Made by a program: the position numbers and the translations under genes. DNA of 41,962 nucleotides. Origin: Chloroflexota bacterium (GTDB lineage: Bacteria; Chloroflexota; Dormibacteria; Dormibacterales; Dormibacteraceae). The stretch is from the NCBI GenBank assembly GCA_005880945.1, contig VBIU01000057.1, forward strand, positions 1 through 41,962, written 5' to 3'. Position 1 is the first letter of the stretch, and each line of letters starts with the position of its first letter. This document shows positions 1 through 6,860 of the stretch, piece by piece. Below the pieces are notes generated by a model. That model did no database searches. It had not been told where the DNA came from and saw nothing but the letters and a program-made list of their open reading frames with translations.

Positions 1-402
1 AAGCGCGCGGTCCGGCCGGCCGGCGCGAACTGGCTGCGATCACGGGTCGACGGCAGGATCCCGGTGACCACCTTCACGGAGGTCCTCGAAGCCCAACCCT
101 CGAACCAGGGTTTGCGGCTGTCCCTCAGCGACGGCACGGTCCGGCAGGTCGACCACCTGCTCCTGGGCACCGGCTACAGGCCACACCTCGACCAGGTCGA
201 TTTCCTCGATGCCTCGCTGCGCGCTCGGGTGCGCGAGCGGGATGGCTCTCCTCTGCTCAATCCCTGGTTTGAGTCGTCGGTGCCGGGGCTGCATTTCGCG
301 GGCGGCCTCGCCGGCAGGACCTTCGGCCCGATATGCCGCTTTGTGGCAGGCGCGCAAGTCACTGCCCGGCAGATCGCGCGACGGGCAGCCGGCCTCAACT
401 AG
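1..402 (+). CDS. FAD/NAD(P)-dependent oxidoreductase, C-terminal fragment
   Basis: The reading frame is open from base 1 and stops at 400-402, so the 5' end lies outside the window. The visible 133 residues look like the end of a class of FAD-dependent NAD(P)-binding oxidoreductases (flavin monooxygenase or pyridine-nucleotide-disulphide type). A 'GTGYRP' motif closes the NAD(P) domain, and a 'GLHFAGG' segment followed by a helix ('CRFVAGAQVTARQIAR') matches the usual FAD-contacting C-terminus. The internal GTG at 64 is not the true start because homologous-looking sequence continues upstream. The next gene begins 6 bases after the stop, so the two are probably co-transcribed. The substrate cannot be told from this part. 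Confidence 0.75.
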   Translation, partial: KRAVRPAGANWLRSRVDGRIPVTTFTEVLEAQPSNQGLRLSLSDGTVRQVDHLLLGTGYRPHLDQVDFLDASLRARVRERDGSPLLNPWFESSVPGLHFAGGLAGRTFGPICRFVAGAQVTARQIARRAAGLN

Positions 403-408
403 GCTCCC

Positions 409-1587
409 TTGACTCACCACGTGCCGGCCGTGCTCTTGCTCGGCAGCGATTTCAAGGCGCTTGGAGTCGCTCGCAGCCTGGGCCGCCGCGGGGTCAGCGT
501 CGCCGTCGTGGACAGCCTGCCCCGATCCGCATGGTTCTCGCGCCACGTGAGCCGTCGCTTTCACTGGCGAGAACCCATGCTGGGGACGGCGTTCGTGGAT
601 TTCCTCCTCGACCTCGCACGCACATCGGGCACTGCAGGCTCGCTGCTCTGGCCGGCGCAGGACGACGCGCTCGAGGCTGTGGCGCGGGACTGGAGGCGCC
701 TGTCTGGCCCGTACCGGCTCGTGACGCAGCCGTGGGACGTCATCCGTCACGCTCACGACAAGAGCCTTCTGAACGATGCCGCCGACCAGGTCGGCGTGCA
801 GCACCCACGCACCTGGTATCCGCTGGACGAGCCCTCCGTCCGGATGCTGCCGATCCGGTTCCCGGCGATCGTCAAGCCCGCCATATCCGTCCGGCTGCAG
901 CAGTCGATCGGCCGGAAAGCGCTCGCTGCCAAGGACATGAATGAGCTGGCCCAGGCCTACCGGCTGGCGGCGCGGATCGTATCCACCGGAGACCTGATGG
1001 TCCAGGAGGTCGTCAGCGGCGAGATGCAGTCCTCGGTGGGAGCGCTGGCCGACGGCGGCGAGGTCATGAGCGCGATGACGGCGCGACGCACGCGCCAGTA
1101 CCCGATCGACTACGGCCTAGGCAGCAGCTTCGTCGAGGCTGTGGAGGTGGCCGGCACCATCGAACCGGCCCGAAGGATCATCCGGCGGCTCGGCCTCTCG
1201 GGCATGGTCGAGGTGGAGTTCATCCATGACCCGGACGACGCCGAGCCCAAGCTGCTGGACGTCAACCCCAGGCCGTGGGGCTGGCACACGCTGTGCATCG
1301 CATGCGGTCTCGACTTTCCGGCCATGGAGTACGAGCGAGCCCTGGGCCGGCCGGGGCCGTCCGTCGAGCCGCGATATGGCACGCGCTGGGTCCGAATGCT
1401 CACCGACCTGCCCGCCGGGGTGCAGAGCATCCGCGCCGGACAGCTCACCCCAAGGGCCTACGTTCGCTCGCTCTTCGCCGGCAAGACAGTCGGCTCGGTC
1501 TTCGACCTGCGCGATCCGCTGCCTGCGGCCGGCGACCTGGCGGTGGCGGCGATCAGGTTGAGCCAGCGCCTCGCCGGTGCGGCTTAG
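409..1587 (+). CDS. ATP-grasp domain carboxylate-amine ligase-like protein
   Basis: This is a 392-residue protein with an N-terminal Rossmann-like pre-ATP-grasp segment ('AVLLLGSDFKALGVARSLGRRG', about residues 6-28). An ATP-grasp fold follows: 'FPAIVKPA' near residue 150 carries the ATP-binding lysine, and 'MVEVEFIHD...KLLDVNPRPWGW' near residues 265-295 supplies the metal-binding Glu and Asn. The family ligates a carboxylate to an amine or thiol through an acyl-phosphate. The nearest architectures are carbamoyl-phosphate-synthase-like and D-aspartate-ligase-like proteins. The start is TTG at 409, 6 bases after the preceding stop. It lies beside an oxidoreductase and sugar-nucleotide enzymes, so a role in envelope or exopolysaccharide decoration is possible, but this is inference. 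The substrate is unknown. Confidence 0.8.
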   Translation: MTHHVPAVLLLGSDFKALGVARSLGRRGVSVAVVDSLPRSAWFSRHVSRRFHWREPMLGTAFVDFLLDLARTSGTAGSLLWPAQDDALEAVARDWRRLSGPYRLVTQPWDVIRHAHDKSLLNDAADQVGVQHPRTWYPLDEPSVRMLPIRFPAIVKPAISVRLQQSIGRKALAAKDMNELAQAYRLAARIVSTGDLMVQEVVSGEMQSSVGALADGGEVMSAMTARRTRQYPIDYGLGSSFVEAVEVAGTIEPARRIIRRLGLSGMVEVEFIHDPDDAEPKLLDVNPRPWGWHTLCIACGLDFPAMEYERALGRPGPSVEPRYGTRWVRMLTDLPAGVQSIRAGQLTPRAYVRSLFAGKTVGSVFDLRDPLPAAGDLAVAAIRLSQRLAGAA

Positions 1588-1592
1588 GCCCC

Positions 1593-2810
1593 TCAGGCGC
1601 TGGCTGACAACCCCCTGATCTGGACGCCGGCACTGCCGTCCGCCTCGCTGTCGGCGAGCAGCTCCGCCGGCTGACCGCGCTGGGCCAGGGATCGGGCCGC
1701 AGCCTCCAGGATCCCGATCACGCGCAGGCCGCAGTGTCCGTCGGTCAGCGGCTGCCGGCCGTGGGTGACGCACTCGAGGAAGTGCTGAGCCTCGACACGC
1801 AGGCCCTCGGTGAGGCCCAGCTGCGGCGCCCACATGTCCCCCGTGCGGTAGCCGATCATCGACTCCAGCGCTCCTTGCGCGTCCGCCAGGGTGACCCCCT
1901 TGTCGTAGACCTTGACCTTCTCGCTGGGCTCGAGGTCGTCGTAGATGATCATCTGGCTCGCCCCGCCGATGAGTGTGCGGCGGATCTTCAACGGCGCGAG
2001 CCAGTTGACGTGGTGGTGGGTGATGAGGCTGCCGTCGAAGTAGCACGTCAGGTACGCAAGGTTCACCTGGTGGCCTGCGATGTGGGCGGCTCCGGTGGCG
2101 GCGACGGCGACCGGTCGCTGTCCGAGGACGAAGTCCATGATCGCCAGGTCGTGGACCGCGAGGTCCCAGAGCACGTTGACGTCCCGTTGGAATAGTCCGA
2201 GATTGACGCGGACGGAATCGTAGTAGTAGAGCTGGCCCAGGTTGCCGCTCTCGACGAGCTGCTTGATTGTCTGCACGGCGCCTGTGTAGACGAACGTGTG
2301 GTCGACCATCAGCACCAACCCACGCTGCTCGGCCGCCTCGATCAGCTGCATCGCCTGCTGCCGCGTGGTGGTGATCGGCTTGGTGACGAGGACGTGCTTG
2401 CCCGCCTCGAGCGCGCGCAACGCGATGTCGAAATGTGAGGAGACCGGGGTGGCTACCACTATCGCGTCGACATGGGGGTCCGTGATTATGTCTCGGAAAT
2501 CGGTCGTCAACTTCACCTTGGGATAGCGCGAGTGAACGTTGGTCAGACGCTCGACCGAGAGGTCGCTGACCGCCACCAGCCGCGCCGGCGGTTGCTCGGC
2601 GAAGTTGCGCACGAGGTTCGGGCCCCAATACCCGTAACCGACGACCCCGACCCCAATCGAGGAGGTGGTTTTGCCGCGCTGCAGCCGCCGAAAGGCGGCA
2701 TACGGGCTGGCGCTGGCCGCGGACGCTGCCAGCGGTGCGACCACGCTGGGCGGCCTTTTGACGGCGCGGCGCCGTCGCTTCGGCGCGGCCGCCGGCAAGT
2801 CGACGCTCAA
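1593..2810 (-). CDS. Gfo/Idh/MocA-family dehydrogenase (WbpB/WlbA-like)
   Basis: This is an NAD(P)-dependent sugar or sugar-nucleotide dehydrogenase. The Rossmann motif 'GVGVVGYGYWG' lies near residues 53-63. The substrate-side motif 'WDLAVHDL' carries the Asp and His typical of the family. The usual 'EKP' catalytic triplet reads 'TKP' (Lys near 144 is kept, Glu is replaced by Thr). I chose TTG at 2810 because it overlaps the upstream stop as TTGA; GTG at 2858 and GTG at 2744 are alternatives. The first roughly 50 residues are Ala/Arg/Ser-rich and not part of the fold. The preceding overlapping gene encodes a left-handed beta-helix acetyltransferase. This pair recalls WbpB/WbpD of the UDP-diacetamido-glucuronate pathway, but the aminotransferase (WbpE) is not seen here. 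Confidence 0.85.
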   Translation of the reverse strand: MSVDLPAAAPKRRRRAVKRPPSVVAPLAASAASASPYAAFRRLQRGKTTSSIGVGVVGYGYWGPNLVRNFAEQPPARLVAVSDLSVERLTNVHSRYPKVKLTTDFRDIITDPHVDAIVVATPVSSHFDIALRALEAGKHVLVTKPITTTRQQAMQLIEAAEQRGLVLMVDHTFVYTGAVQTIKQLVESGNLGQLYYYDSVRVNLGLFQRDVNVLWDLAVHDLAIMDFVLGQRPVAVAATGAAHIAGHQVNLAYLTCYFDGSLITHHHVNWLAPLKIRRTLIGGASQMIIYDDLEPSEKVKVYDKGVTLADAQGALESMIGYRTGDMWAPQLGLTEGLRVEAQHFLECVTHGRQPLTDGHCGLRVIGILEAAARSLAQRGQPAELLADSEADGSAGVQIRGLSASA

Positions 2811-3328
2811 GCCAGGTCCGGCTTCCGCTTCCGTGCGTGCACGGGCGGCCGGCTCCACCAGCGCGGGCGAGGTCCGACGATACGCGCGGGATTACCCAGC
2901 ACCAAGGAGTCGGGCGGCACGTCGTGCGTGACCATCGCGCCCGCTCCAACCATCGCGCCTTCGCCGATGGTCACGCCACAGATGATCGTGGCGCTCGCGC
3001 CAATGCTGGCTCGCCGCCGGACGAGCGTGGGCATCATCTGCCAGTCTCCGATCTGCAGCAGCTCGCCTTTTTCATCGACTGCTGACGGGTATCGATCGTT
3101 GGAGAAGCAGACGTGCGGGCCGATGAACACGCCGTCCTCGATCGTGACGCCGGTCGGGATGAAGACAAATGCTTCCACCTTTACGTTGCGACCCAGCACC
3201 ACCCCACGCTGGATCTCAACAAACGACGCGATCTTGCAGTTGTCACCGACCTTGCAGCCGTAGAGGTTGACCTGCTCCGGGTGGTGGACGGTGACGTTCA
3301 GTCCGAGCTCGACGTCGGGCGCGATCAC
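2807..3328 (-). CDS. Left-handed beta-helix (hexapeptide) N-acetyltransferase, WbpD/WlbB-like
   Basis: This 173-residue protein is built almost entirely of hexapeptide repeats ([LIV]-G-x4), for example 'VGDNCKIASFVEIQRGVVLGRN' and 'IGASATIICGVTIGEG'. It ends in 'VPPDSLVLGNPARIVG', the classic end of sugar O- or N-acetyltransferases. The insert 'IGPHVCFSNDRYP' with its Asn-Asp is characteristic of the WbpD/WlbB and QdtC-type enzymes that acetylate a 3-amino group on a nucleotide sugar using acetyl-CoA. The start is GTG at 3328; in-frame sequence upstream reaches a stop without another common start codon. The gene overlaps the following dehydrogenase gene. The last 20 residues are basic and variable. 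Confidence 0.87.
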   Translation of the reverse strand: MIAPDVELGLNVTVHHPEQVNLYGCKVGDNCKIASFVEIQRGVVLGRNVKVEAFVFIPTGVTIEDGVFIGPHVCFSNDRYPSAVDEKGELLQIGDWQMMPTLVRRRASIGASATIICGVTIGEGAMVGAGAMVTHDVPPDSLVLGNPARIVGPRPRWWSRPPVHARKRKPDLA

Positions 3329-3535
3329 GGACCCAATGACCTGGCCCGATCCAGGGTCGAGCGCCGGCTCAGATCAAGGTCCCGCGCATACATGACCTCC
3401 AGCCTAGGCAGCGAACCCGTCGCCGCCAATGGCCACAAGAGGACGCCAGGCGGGGAGAAGCCCGGAAATGAGCGGCGTAGTCACGGGCGGATGGGGTTTC
3501 GTCCCAATCAGTCAGGGACAGCGGCCCGCATTCGA
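3329..3535. other. Intergenic stretch between signalling operon and acetyltransferase
   Basis: These 207 bases separate the receiver-protein stop from the acetyltransferase start, both on the minus strand. I find no coding region on either strand that looks real, and no clear Shine-Dalgarno sequence before the GTG at 3328. It presumably holds the promoter for the acetyltransferase/dehydrogenase pair and the end of the upstream transcript. Confidence 0.4.
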
Positions 3536-3991
3536 CTAGCTGGCCTGGCCGGATTCCTCTGCCGCGCGGCCCCGGCTCTCCAGGAGCCGGCGGATCGTCT
3601 TCGACAGGTCCTGCCGGCTCGAGCGGCTCTTGACCACCACGGCGAGGACCTCCAGGTCTTCCACCAGCTGCAGACTCGGATCGTCGCCGGAGTTGGCGAG
3701 CAGGATCACAGCCAGGCCCCTGGTGGGGGGATGATCTCGAATGCGTTCCAGGAGATCCCTTGCTTCGAGCCCGGGGGCAGTGTTCAGCAAGAACACGTCA
3801 GGGGGAGACTCAATCGCGCGATCGACTGCGGAGGACCCGTCATGAACCACCTCGACGCTCCAGCCGTCGTCTTCGAGTGCCGTTTGGTACATATCGCTGA
3901 GGACCAAGTCACCTTCGGCAAGGAGAACCCTGCCGGTTGTCTGCTTCCCCCCAGCCTTGGCTTTGGCCTCGTCAGGGCGGCTGCGTTTCAA
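3536..3991 (-). CDS. Receiver-only protein lacking the phospho-acceptor Asp (pseudo-receiver)
   Basis: This 151-residue protein has a single CheY-like receiver fold after a basic 20-residue N-terminal tail. Strand 1 reads 'RVLLAEGD' (acidic pair partly kept as Glu26, Asp28). Strand 3 reads 'DVFLLNTAPG', placing Asn70 where the phosphorylated Asp should be. Strand 4 'VILLANSG' has Ala at the usual Thr/Ser switch position. Strand 5 keeps the conserved Lys121 ('VVVKS'). It therefore cannot be phosphorylated in the normal way. It starts 8 bases after the stop of the NarL-type regulator and is probably the third gene of a kinase-regulator operon. A role as a phosphorylation-independent partner or decoy is inference. 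Confidence 0.85.
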   Translation of the reverse strand: MKRSRPDEAKAKAGGKQTTGRVLLAEGDLVLSDMYQTALEDDGWSVEVVHDGSSAVDRAIESPPDVFLLNTAPGLEARDLLERIRDHPPTRGLAVILLANSGDDPSLQLVEDLEVLAVVVKSRSSRQDLSKTIRRLLESRGRAAEESGQAS

Positions 3992-3999
3992 ACCAAGCC

Positions 4000-4656
4000 T
4001 CAGAGCTCAACGAGAGCCTTCCTTACCGCATAGAGCACGGCCTGCGCGCGGTCGTAGATCTGCAGCTTCTCGTAGATGTGGCTGATGTGATTGCGAACCG
4101 TCTTTTCGCTGATCTTCAGGTTGAAAGCGATCTGCTTGTTGGCCTGGCCGGTCGCCATCAGCTTCAGGATCTCGACCTCACGAGCCGTCAGGCCGTCGTA
4201 GAACTCCTTGGGCGTGCTGGCGCCCGTCAACATGTCGAGAACGCGATTGGCCACGGCTCCCGCCATGACGCGCTCGCCGGACAGCACGGCCATGATGCTC
4301 GACGCAATTGCGGCCGGCTCAGCGTCTTTGAGGATGTATCCGCTGGCGCCCGCGCGCAAAGCCTGGAGCACGTAGCTGTCGGCATCGAAGGTGCTGAGGA
4401 TCAACACCTTGACGTCGGGGTTCTCACTGATGATCTTTCGTGTCGCCTCCGCCCCATCGAGGCCCGGCATCTTCAGGTCCATGAGGACGACATCGGGCTT
4501 GAGGGCGCCCACCTTGCGCGCGGCGTCAAGGCCGTCGACGGCCTGGCCCACGAGCGTGATTCGAGGATCCTCTTCGAGGAGGCGGGCCAGCCCGCTCCTG
4601 AAGAGCGTCTGATCGTCGGCGATCAGGACGCGAACAACGCGGGCTTCGGTGACCAC
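4000..4656 (-). CDS. NarL/FixJ-type response regulator
   Basis: This 218-residue two-domain regulator has a receiver domain at residues about 8-125. Its acidic pair is Asp14-Asp15, its phospho-acceptor is Asp60 ('VVLMDLKMPG'), it has Ser88/Thr89 on strand 4, and its conserved lysine is Lys110 ('YILKDAEP'). A LuxR-type helix-turn-helix follows at about 150-215 ('GLTAREVEILKLMATGQANKQIA...SEKTVRNHISHIYEKL'). The GTG start at 4656 lies inside the end of the histidine kinase gene (34-base overlap), which indicates translational coupling. The cognate kinase is the upstream gene. Target promoters are unknown; the dyads upstream of the kinase gene are candidates for autoregulation. Confidence 0.95.
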   Translation of the reverse strand: MVTEARVVRVLIADDQTLFRSGLARLLEEDPRITLVGQAVDGLDAARKVGALKPDVVLMDLKMPGLDGAEATRKIISENPDVKVLILSTFDADSYVLQALRAGASGYILKDAEPAAIASSIMAVLSGERVMAGAVANRVLDMLTGASTPKEFYDGLTAREVEILKLMATGQANKQIAFNLKISEKTVRNHISHIYEKLQIYDRAQAVLYAVRKALVEL

Positions 4657-5366
4657 GCAAGGGCCTCCTTCTTCAGTCTGGCTGTGATCGTGGTCCCGCC
4701 ACGAGGCCGGCGCCGAATCGTCAGAGCGCCGCCGAGGATGGCGGCTCGCTCACGCATGCCCAGGAGTCCCATGCCGATCGGCTTGTCTTCGTCGACCCAC
4801 GGGATGCCGCGCCCGTTGTCGCTGATGGTGATCACGATCAGATCCCGGGAGGCGAACCTGAGCGAGATGTGAGCCCGCGTCGCTGCGCCGTGCTTGTAAG
4901 CGTTGGTCAGCGCTTCCTGGACGATGCGGTAGATGTGGATCGACGTGTCAGGCGGCAGCGACGCCGGCCACGCGCGAGAAACCCAGAGCGTCACCTTCAC
5001 GCCGGTGCGCATCTCGAAACCGGTGATCAGTCCTTCTCTGATGGCCTGGACGAGGCCTTTCCCAAGGCCAGGCTGGTCGCGCAGGTCGGAGAGGATCTGC
5101 CGCAGGTTGTTGAGCATCTCGCGGAGGGACGTTTGCACGAAGGCCAGCTCCGCAAGCACTTCCGGACGATCCTTCTGCTCGCGTGCGAACACCTGGGTCT
5201 GCACGAGCAGCGACGTCATGTGCTGCGCAAGCTGATCGTGCAGCTCGCGCGCCAGCGCCTCCTTGATCCGGCGCCGATCGCCGAGAACCTTCTGTTCGAC
5301 CGCGGGCAGTGCTACGAGCGGCGCCACCGGGCGACCCTGAAGCGCGCGGGCCGGAGCGACGCTCAC
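4623..5366 (-). CDS. Soluble NarX/DegS-type sensor histidine kinase
   Basis: This 247-residue kinase is of the HisKA_3 class. The phospho-accepting His43 sits in 'ARELHDQLAQ', followed by the long dimerisation helix pair. The ATP-binding domain has an N box ('IVQEALTNAYKHG'), a G1 box ('ISDNGRGIP') and a G2 box ('GMGLLGMRERAAILGG'). No transmembrane segment, PAS, GAF or other sensor domain is visible: only about 30 residues precede the dimerisation helix. The signal must therefore come from a partner or from the cytoplasm. The GTG start at 5366 is the first in frame. The gene heads the operon kinase, NarL-type regulator, pseudo-receiver. Confidence 0.93.
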   Translation of the reverse strand: MSVAPARALQGRPVAPLVALPAVEQKVLGDRRRIKEALARELHDQLAQHMTSLLVQTQVFAREQKDRPEVLAELAFVQTSLREMLNNLRQILSDLRDQPGLGKGLVQAIREGLITGFEMRTGVKVTLWVSRAWPASLPPDTSIHIYRIVQEALTNAYKHGAATRAHISLRFASRDLIVITISDNGRGIPWVDEDKPIGMGLLGMRERAAILGGALTIRRRPRGGTTITARLKKEALAWSPKPALFAS

Positions 5367-5418
5367 CGAGCGCGTCCGGCGCCGCTGATCCTCAGGTCGT
5401 GAGAAACACGGTTAACAA

Positions 5419-5433
5419 GCTTGGTTCCCAAGC
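5419..5433. promoter_or_regulatory. Inverted repeat, possible operator of the kinase operon
   Basis: Perfect dyad with arms GCTTGG and CCAAGC around TTC, 53 bases upstream of the kinase GTG start and next to a GTTAAC palindrome. The position suits an operator or a leader hairpin. The function is inferred only from symmetry and location. Confidence 0.3.
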
Positions 5434-5534
5434 AAGGGGCCCCATGGCAACGAACAAGACGTACGAGCAATGACACAGTGATGCTTCCCTCAAACGCAGC
5501 CGGTCGTTCGACAAGATGAACGTATTGCCCGGAG

Positions 5535-5549
5535 GACGACGGTGTCGTC
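5535..5549. promoter_or_regulatory. Second inverted repeat upstream of the kinase operon
   Basis: Perfect dyad GACGAC-GGT-GTCGTC with the same 6-3-6 geometry as the site at 5419 but a different arm sequence. It lies about 170 bases upstream of the kinase start. It could be a regulator site, or chance symmetry in GC-rich DNA. Confidence 0.22.
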
Positions 5550-5719
5550 GTACGTTTGGCGCAACGTTGCCTACCACAGTTGAACGAGCCCGCCTGGGAC
5601 TGAATATTCATGCAGGGTGGGCGCCACGGATGCAGGCCAGGGACTTTTAGCTCAGCTGCGCGCGCGTGAAGACCTCGAGTGTTTCCGCTTCCGATGAGGG
5701 ATGCAGGGCCCGCATCGGC

Positions 5720-6856
5720 TCAGGCGATGTCAACTCGCCGGCCCTCGAGCGCGGACTCCTGGATGGCGTCGCAGATGACAGCGTTGCGGTAGCCATCCTC
5801 AAACGTCGCGCCAAGAGGCGCCACCTCGCGGTCGTTGACTATCGCGTCGAGGAGGTGAGCGATCTCGTGCACGAAGGTGTGCTCCCACCCGATGACGTGG
5901 CCCGGCGGCCACCAGTTGGAGATGAACGGATGCGTTGGCTCGGTGACCAGCACCTCGGTCCATCCGCGGGTGCCCGAGGCGTCAGCGTCGTGCCAGTAGA
6001 CGTTGAGCTCGTTCAGCCGCTCCAGGTCGAAGCTGAGCGAGCCCTTCGATCCGTTGACCTCGAGCACCTGGTGATTCTTGCGGCCGAGTGCGAAGCGTGT
6101 CGCCTCCAGCGTGCCGATGCAGCCACCATCCAGCTCGATCACCGCCGCGAACGCGTCGTCGACGTCGACCGCGGCCCGACCCCCTCCTGCGGGCAGCGGC
6201 CGCTCGGCGATGAAGGTCTTCGTCATCGCAGCGACCGCGCGCGGCTCGCCGACTATGAAGCGCGCGAGGTCGATGATGTGCGACCCGAGGTCGCCGAGCG
6301 CCCCGCTGCCGGCGGCTTTGCGATCGAGGCGCCAGGTGCGGGGGAACTCGGGGTCCGTGATCCAGTCCTGCAGGTATGCGGCACGGAAATGCCTGATCTC
6401 CCCGAGGTGGCCGGCCCGCACGAGGTCGTGCGCCAGCCGGACCGCGGGCACGAACCGGTAGTTGAAGGCGACCATGTGCTTGACACCGGCACGGCGAGCG
6501 GCGTCCAGCATCTGCTTCGCCTCGGTAGCATCGCGAGCCATCGGTTTCTCGCACAGCACGTGCTTGCCGGCTTCAAGCGCAGCAATGCAGGGCGCTGCGT
6601 GCACGTCGTTGGAGCCGCCGTTGTCGAGAAGCTGCACCGCGGGATCGGCGATGAGGCGGCGCCAGTCCGTGTAGTAGGTCGCGAACCCGTAGCGCTGCGC
6701 CGCCTCGCGCACAGCCTCCTCGTCTCTGCCTGCAATCGCGACCAGGCGCGGCACAGCAGGCGGCGGGTAGACGATGTAGGGGAGCTTCTTGAACGCGTTG
6801 ACGTGTGCTTTGCCCATGAACGCGTACCCGAGCATCCCCACCCCGACATCGGTCAT
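5720..6856 (-). CDS. Gfo/Idh/MocA sugar dehydrogenase, levoglucosan-dehydrogenase-like
   Basis: This 378-residue NAD(P)-dependent sugar oxidoreductase has an N-terminal Rossmann fold ('GVGMLGYAFMGKAH', residues 5-18), the intact catalytic 'CEKP' motif near residue 100, and the downstream 'GDLGSHIIDLARF' with the substrate-side Asp and His. The segments 'MVAFNYR', 'YLQDW' and 'GSGALGD' closely recall bacterial levoglucosan (1,6-anhydroglucose) dehydrogenase and related 3-dehydrogenases of glycosides. The ATG start at 6856 lies 4 bases after the stop of the TIM-barrel isomerase gene, so the two form an operon. The likely role is oxidation of a sugar at C3 followed by isomerisation or cleavage. 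The exact substrate is not provable from sequence. Confidence 0.88.
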   Translation of the reverse strand: MTDVGVGMLGYAFMGKAHVNAFKKLPYIVYPPPAVPRLVAIAGRDEEAVREAAQRYGFATYYTDWRRLIADPAVQLLDNGGSNDVHAAPCIAALEAGKHVLCEKPMARDATEAKQMLDAARRAGVKHMVAFNYRFVPAVRLAHDLVRAGHLGEIRHFRAAYLQDWITDPEFPRTWRLDRKAAGSGALGDLGSHIIDLARFIVGEPRAVAAMTKTFIAERPLPAGGGRAAVDVDDAFAAVIELDGGCIGTLEATRFALGRKNHQVLEVNGSKGSLSFDLERLNELNVYWHDADASGTRGWTEVLVTEPTHPFISNWWPPGHVIGWEHTFVHEIAHLLDAIVNDREVAPLGATFEDGYRNAVICDAIQESALEGRRVDIA

Positions 6857-6860
6857 CGCG

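Larger units (their letters stand above)
5367..5719. other. 353-base intergenic region upstream of the kinase operon
   Basis: No convincing gene is present; the short open frames lack recognisable sequence and overlap the kinase start. The stretch 5401-5600 is visibly less GC-rich than its surroundings. It holds two short dyads of the same geometry (6-base arms, 3-base centre) at 5419-5433 and 5535-5549. It presumably contains the promoter of the minus-strand kinase operon, but I cannot name a firm -35/-10 pair. Confidence 0.5.

Noticed and set aside
1117..2949. 610-codon minus-strand open frame overlapping the Gfo/Idh and ATP-grasp genes
   Set aside because: Low-complexity Arg/Pro/Gly translation in a shifted frame of real genes on both strands; no motifs.
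5640..5715. tRNA-like beginning (TTTTAGCTCAGCTG)
   Set aside because: It resembles the acceptor/D-arm junction of a tRNA, but there is no matching D-stem partner, no anticodon stem and no GTTCRA T-loop downstream.
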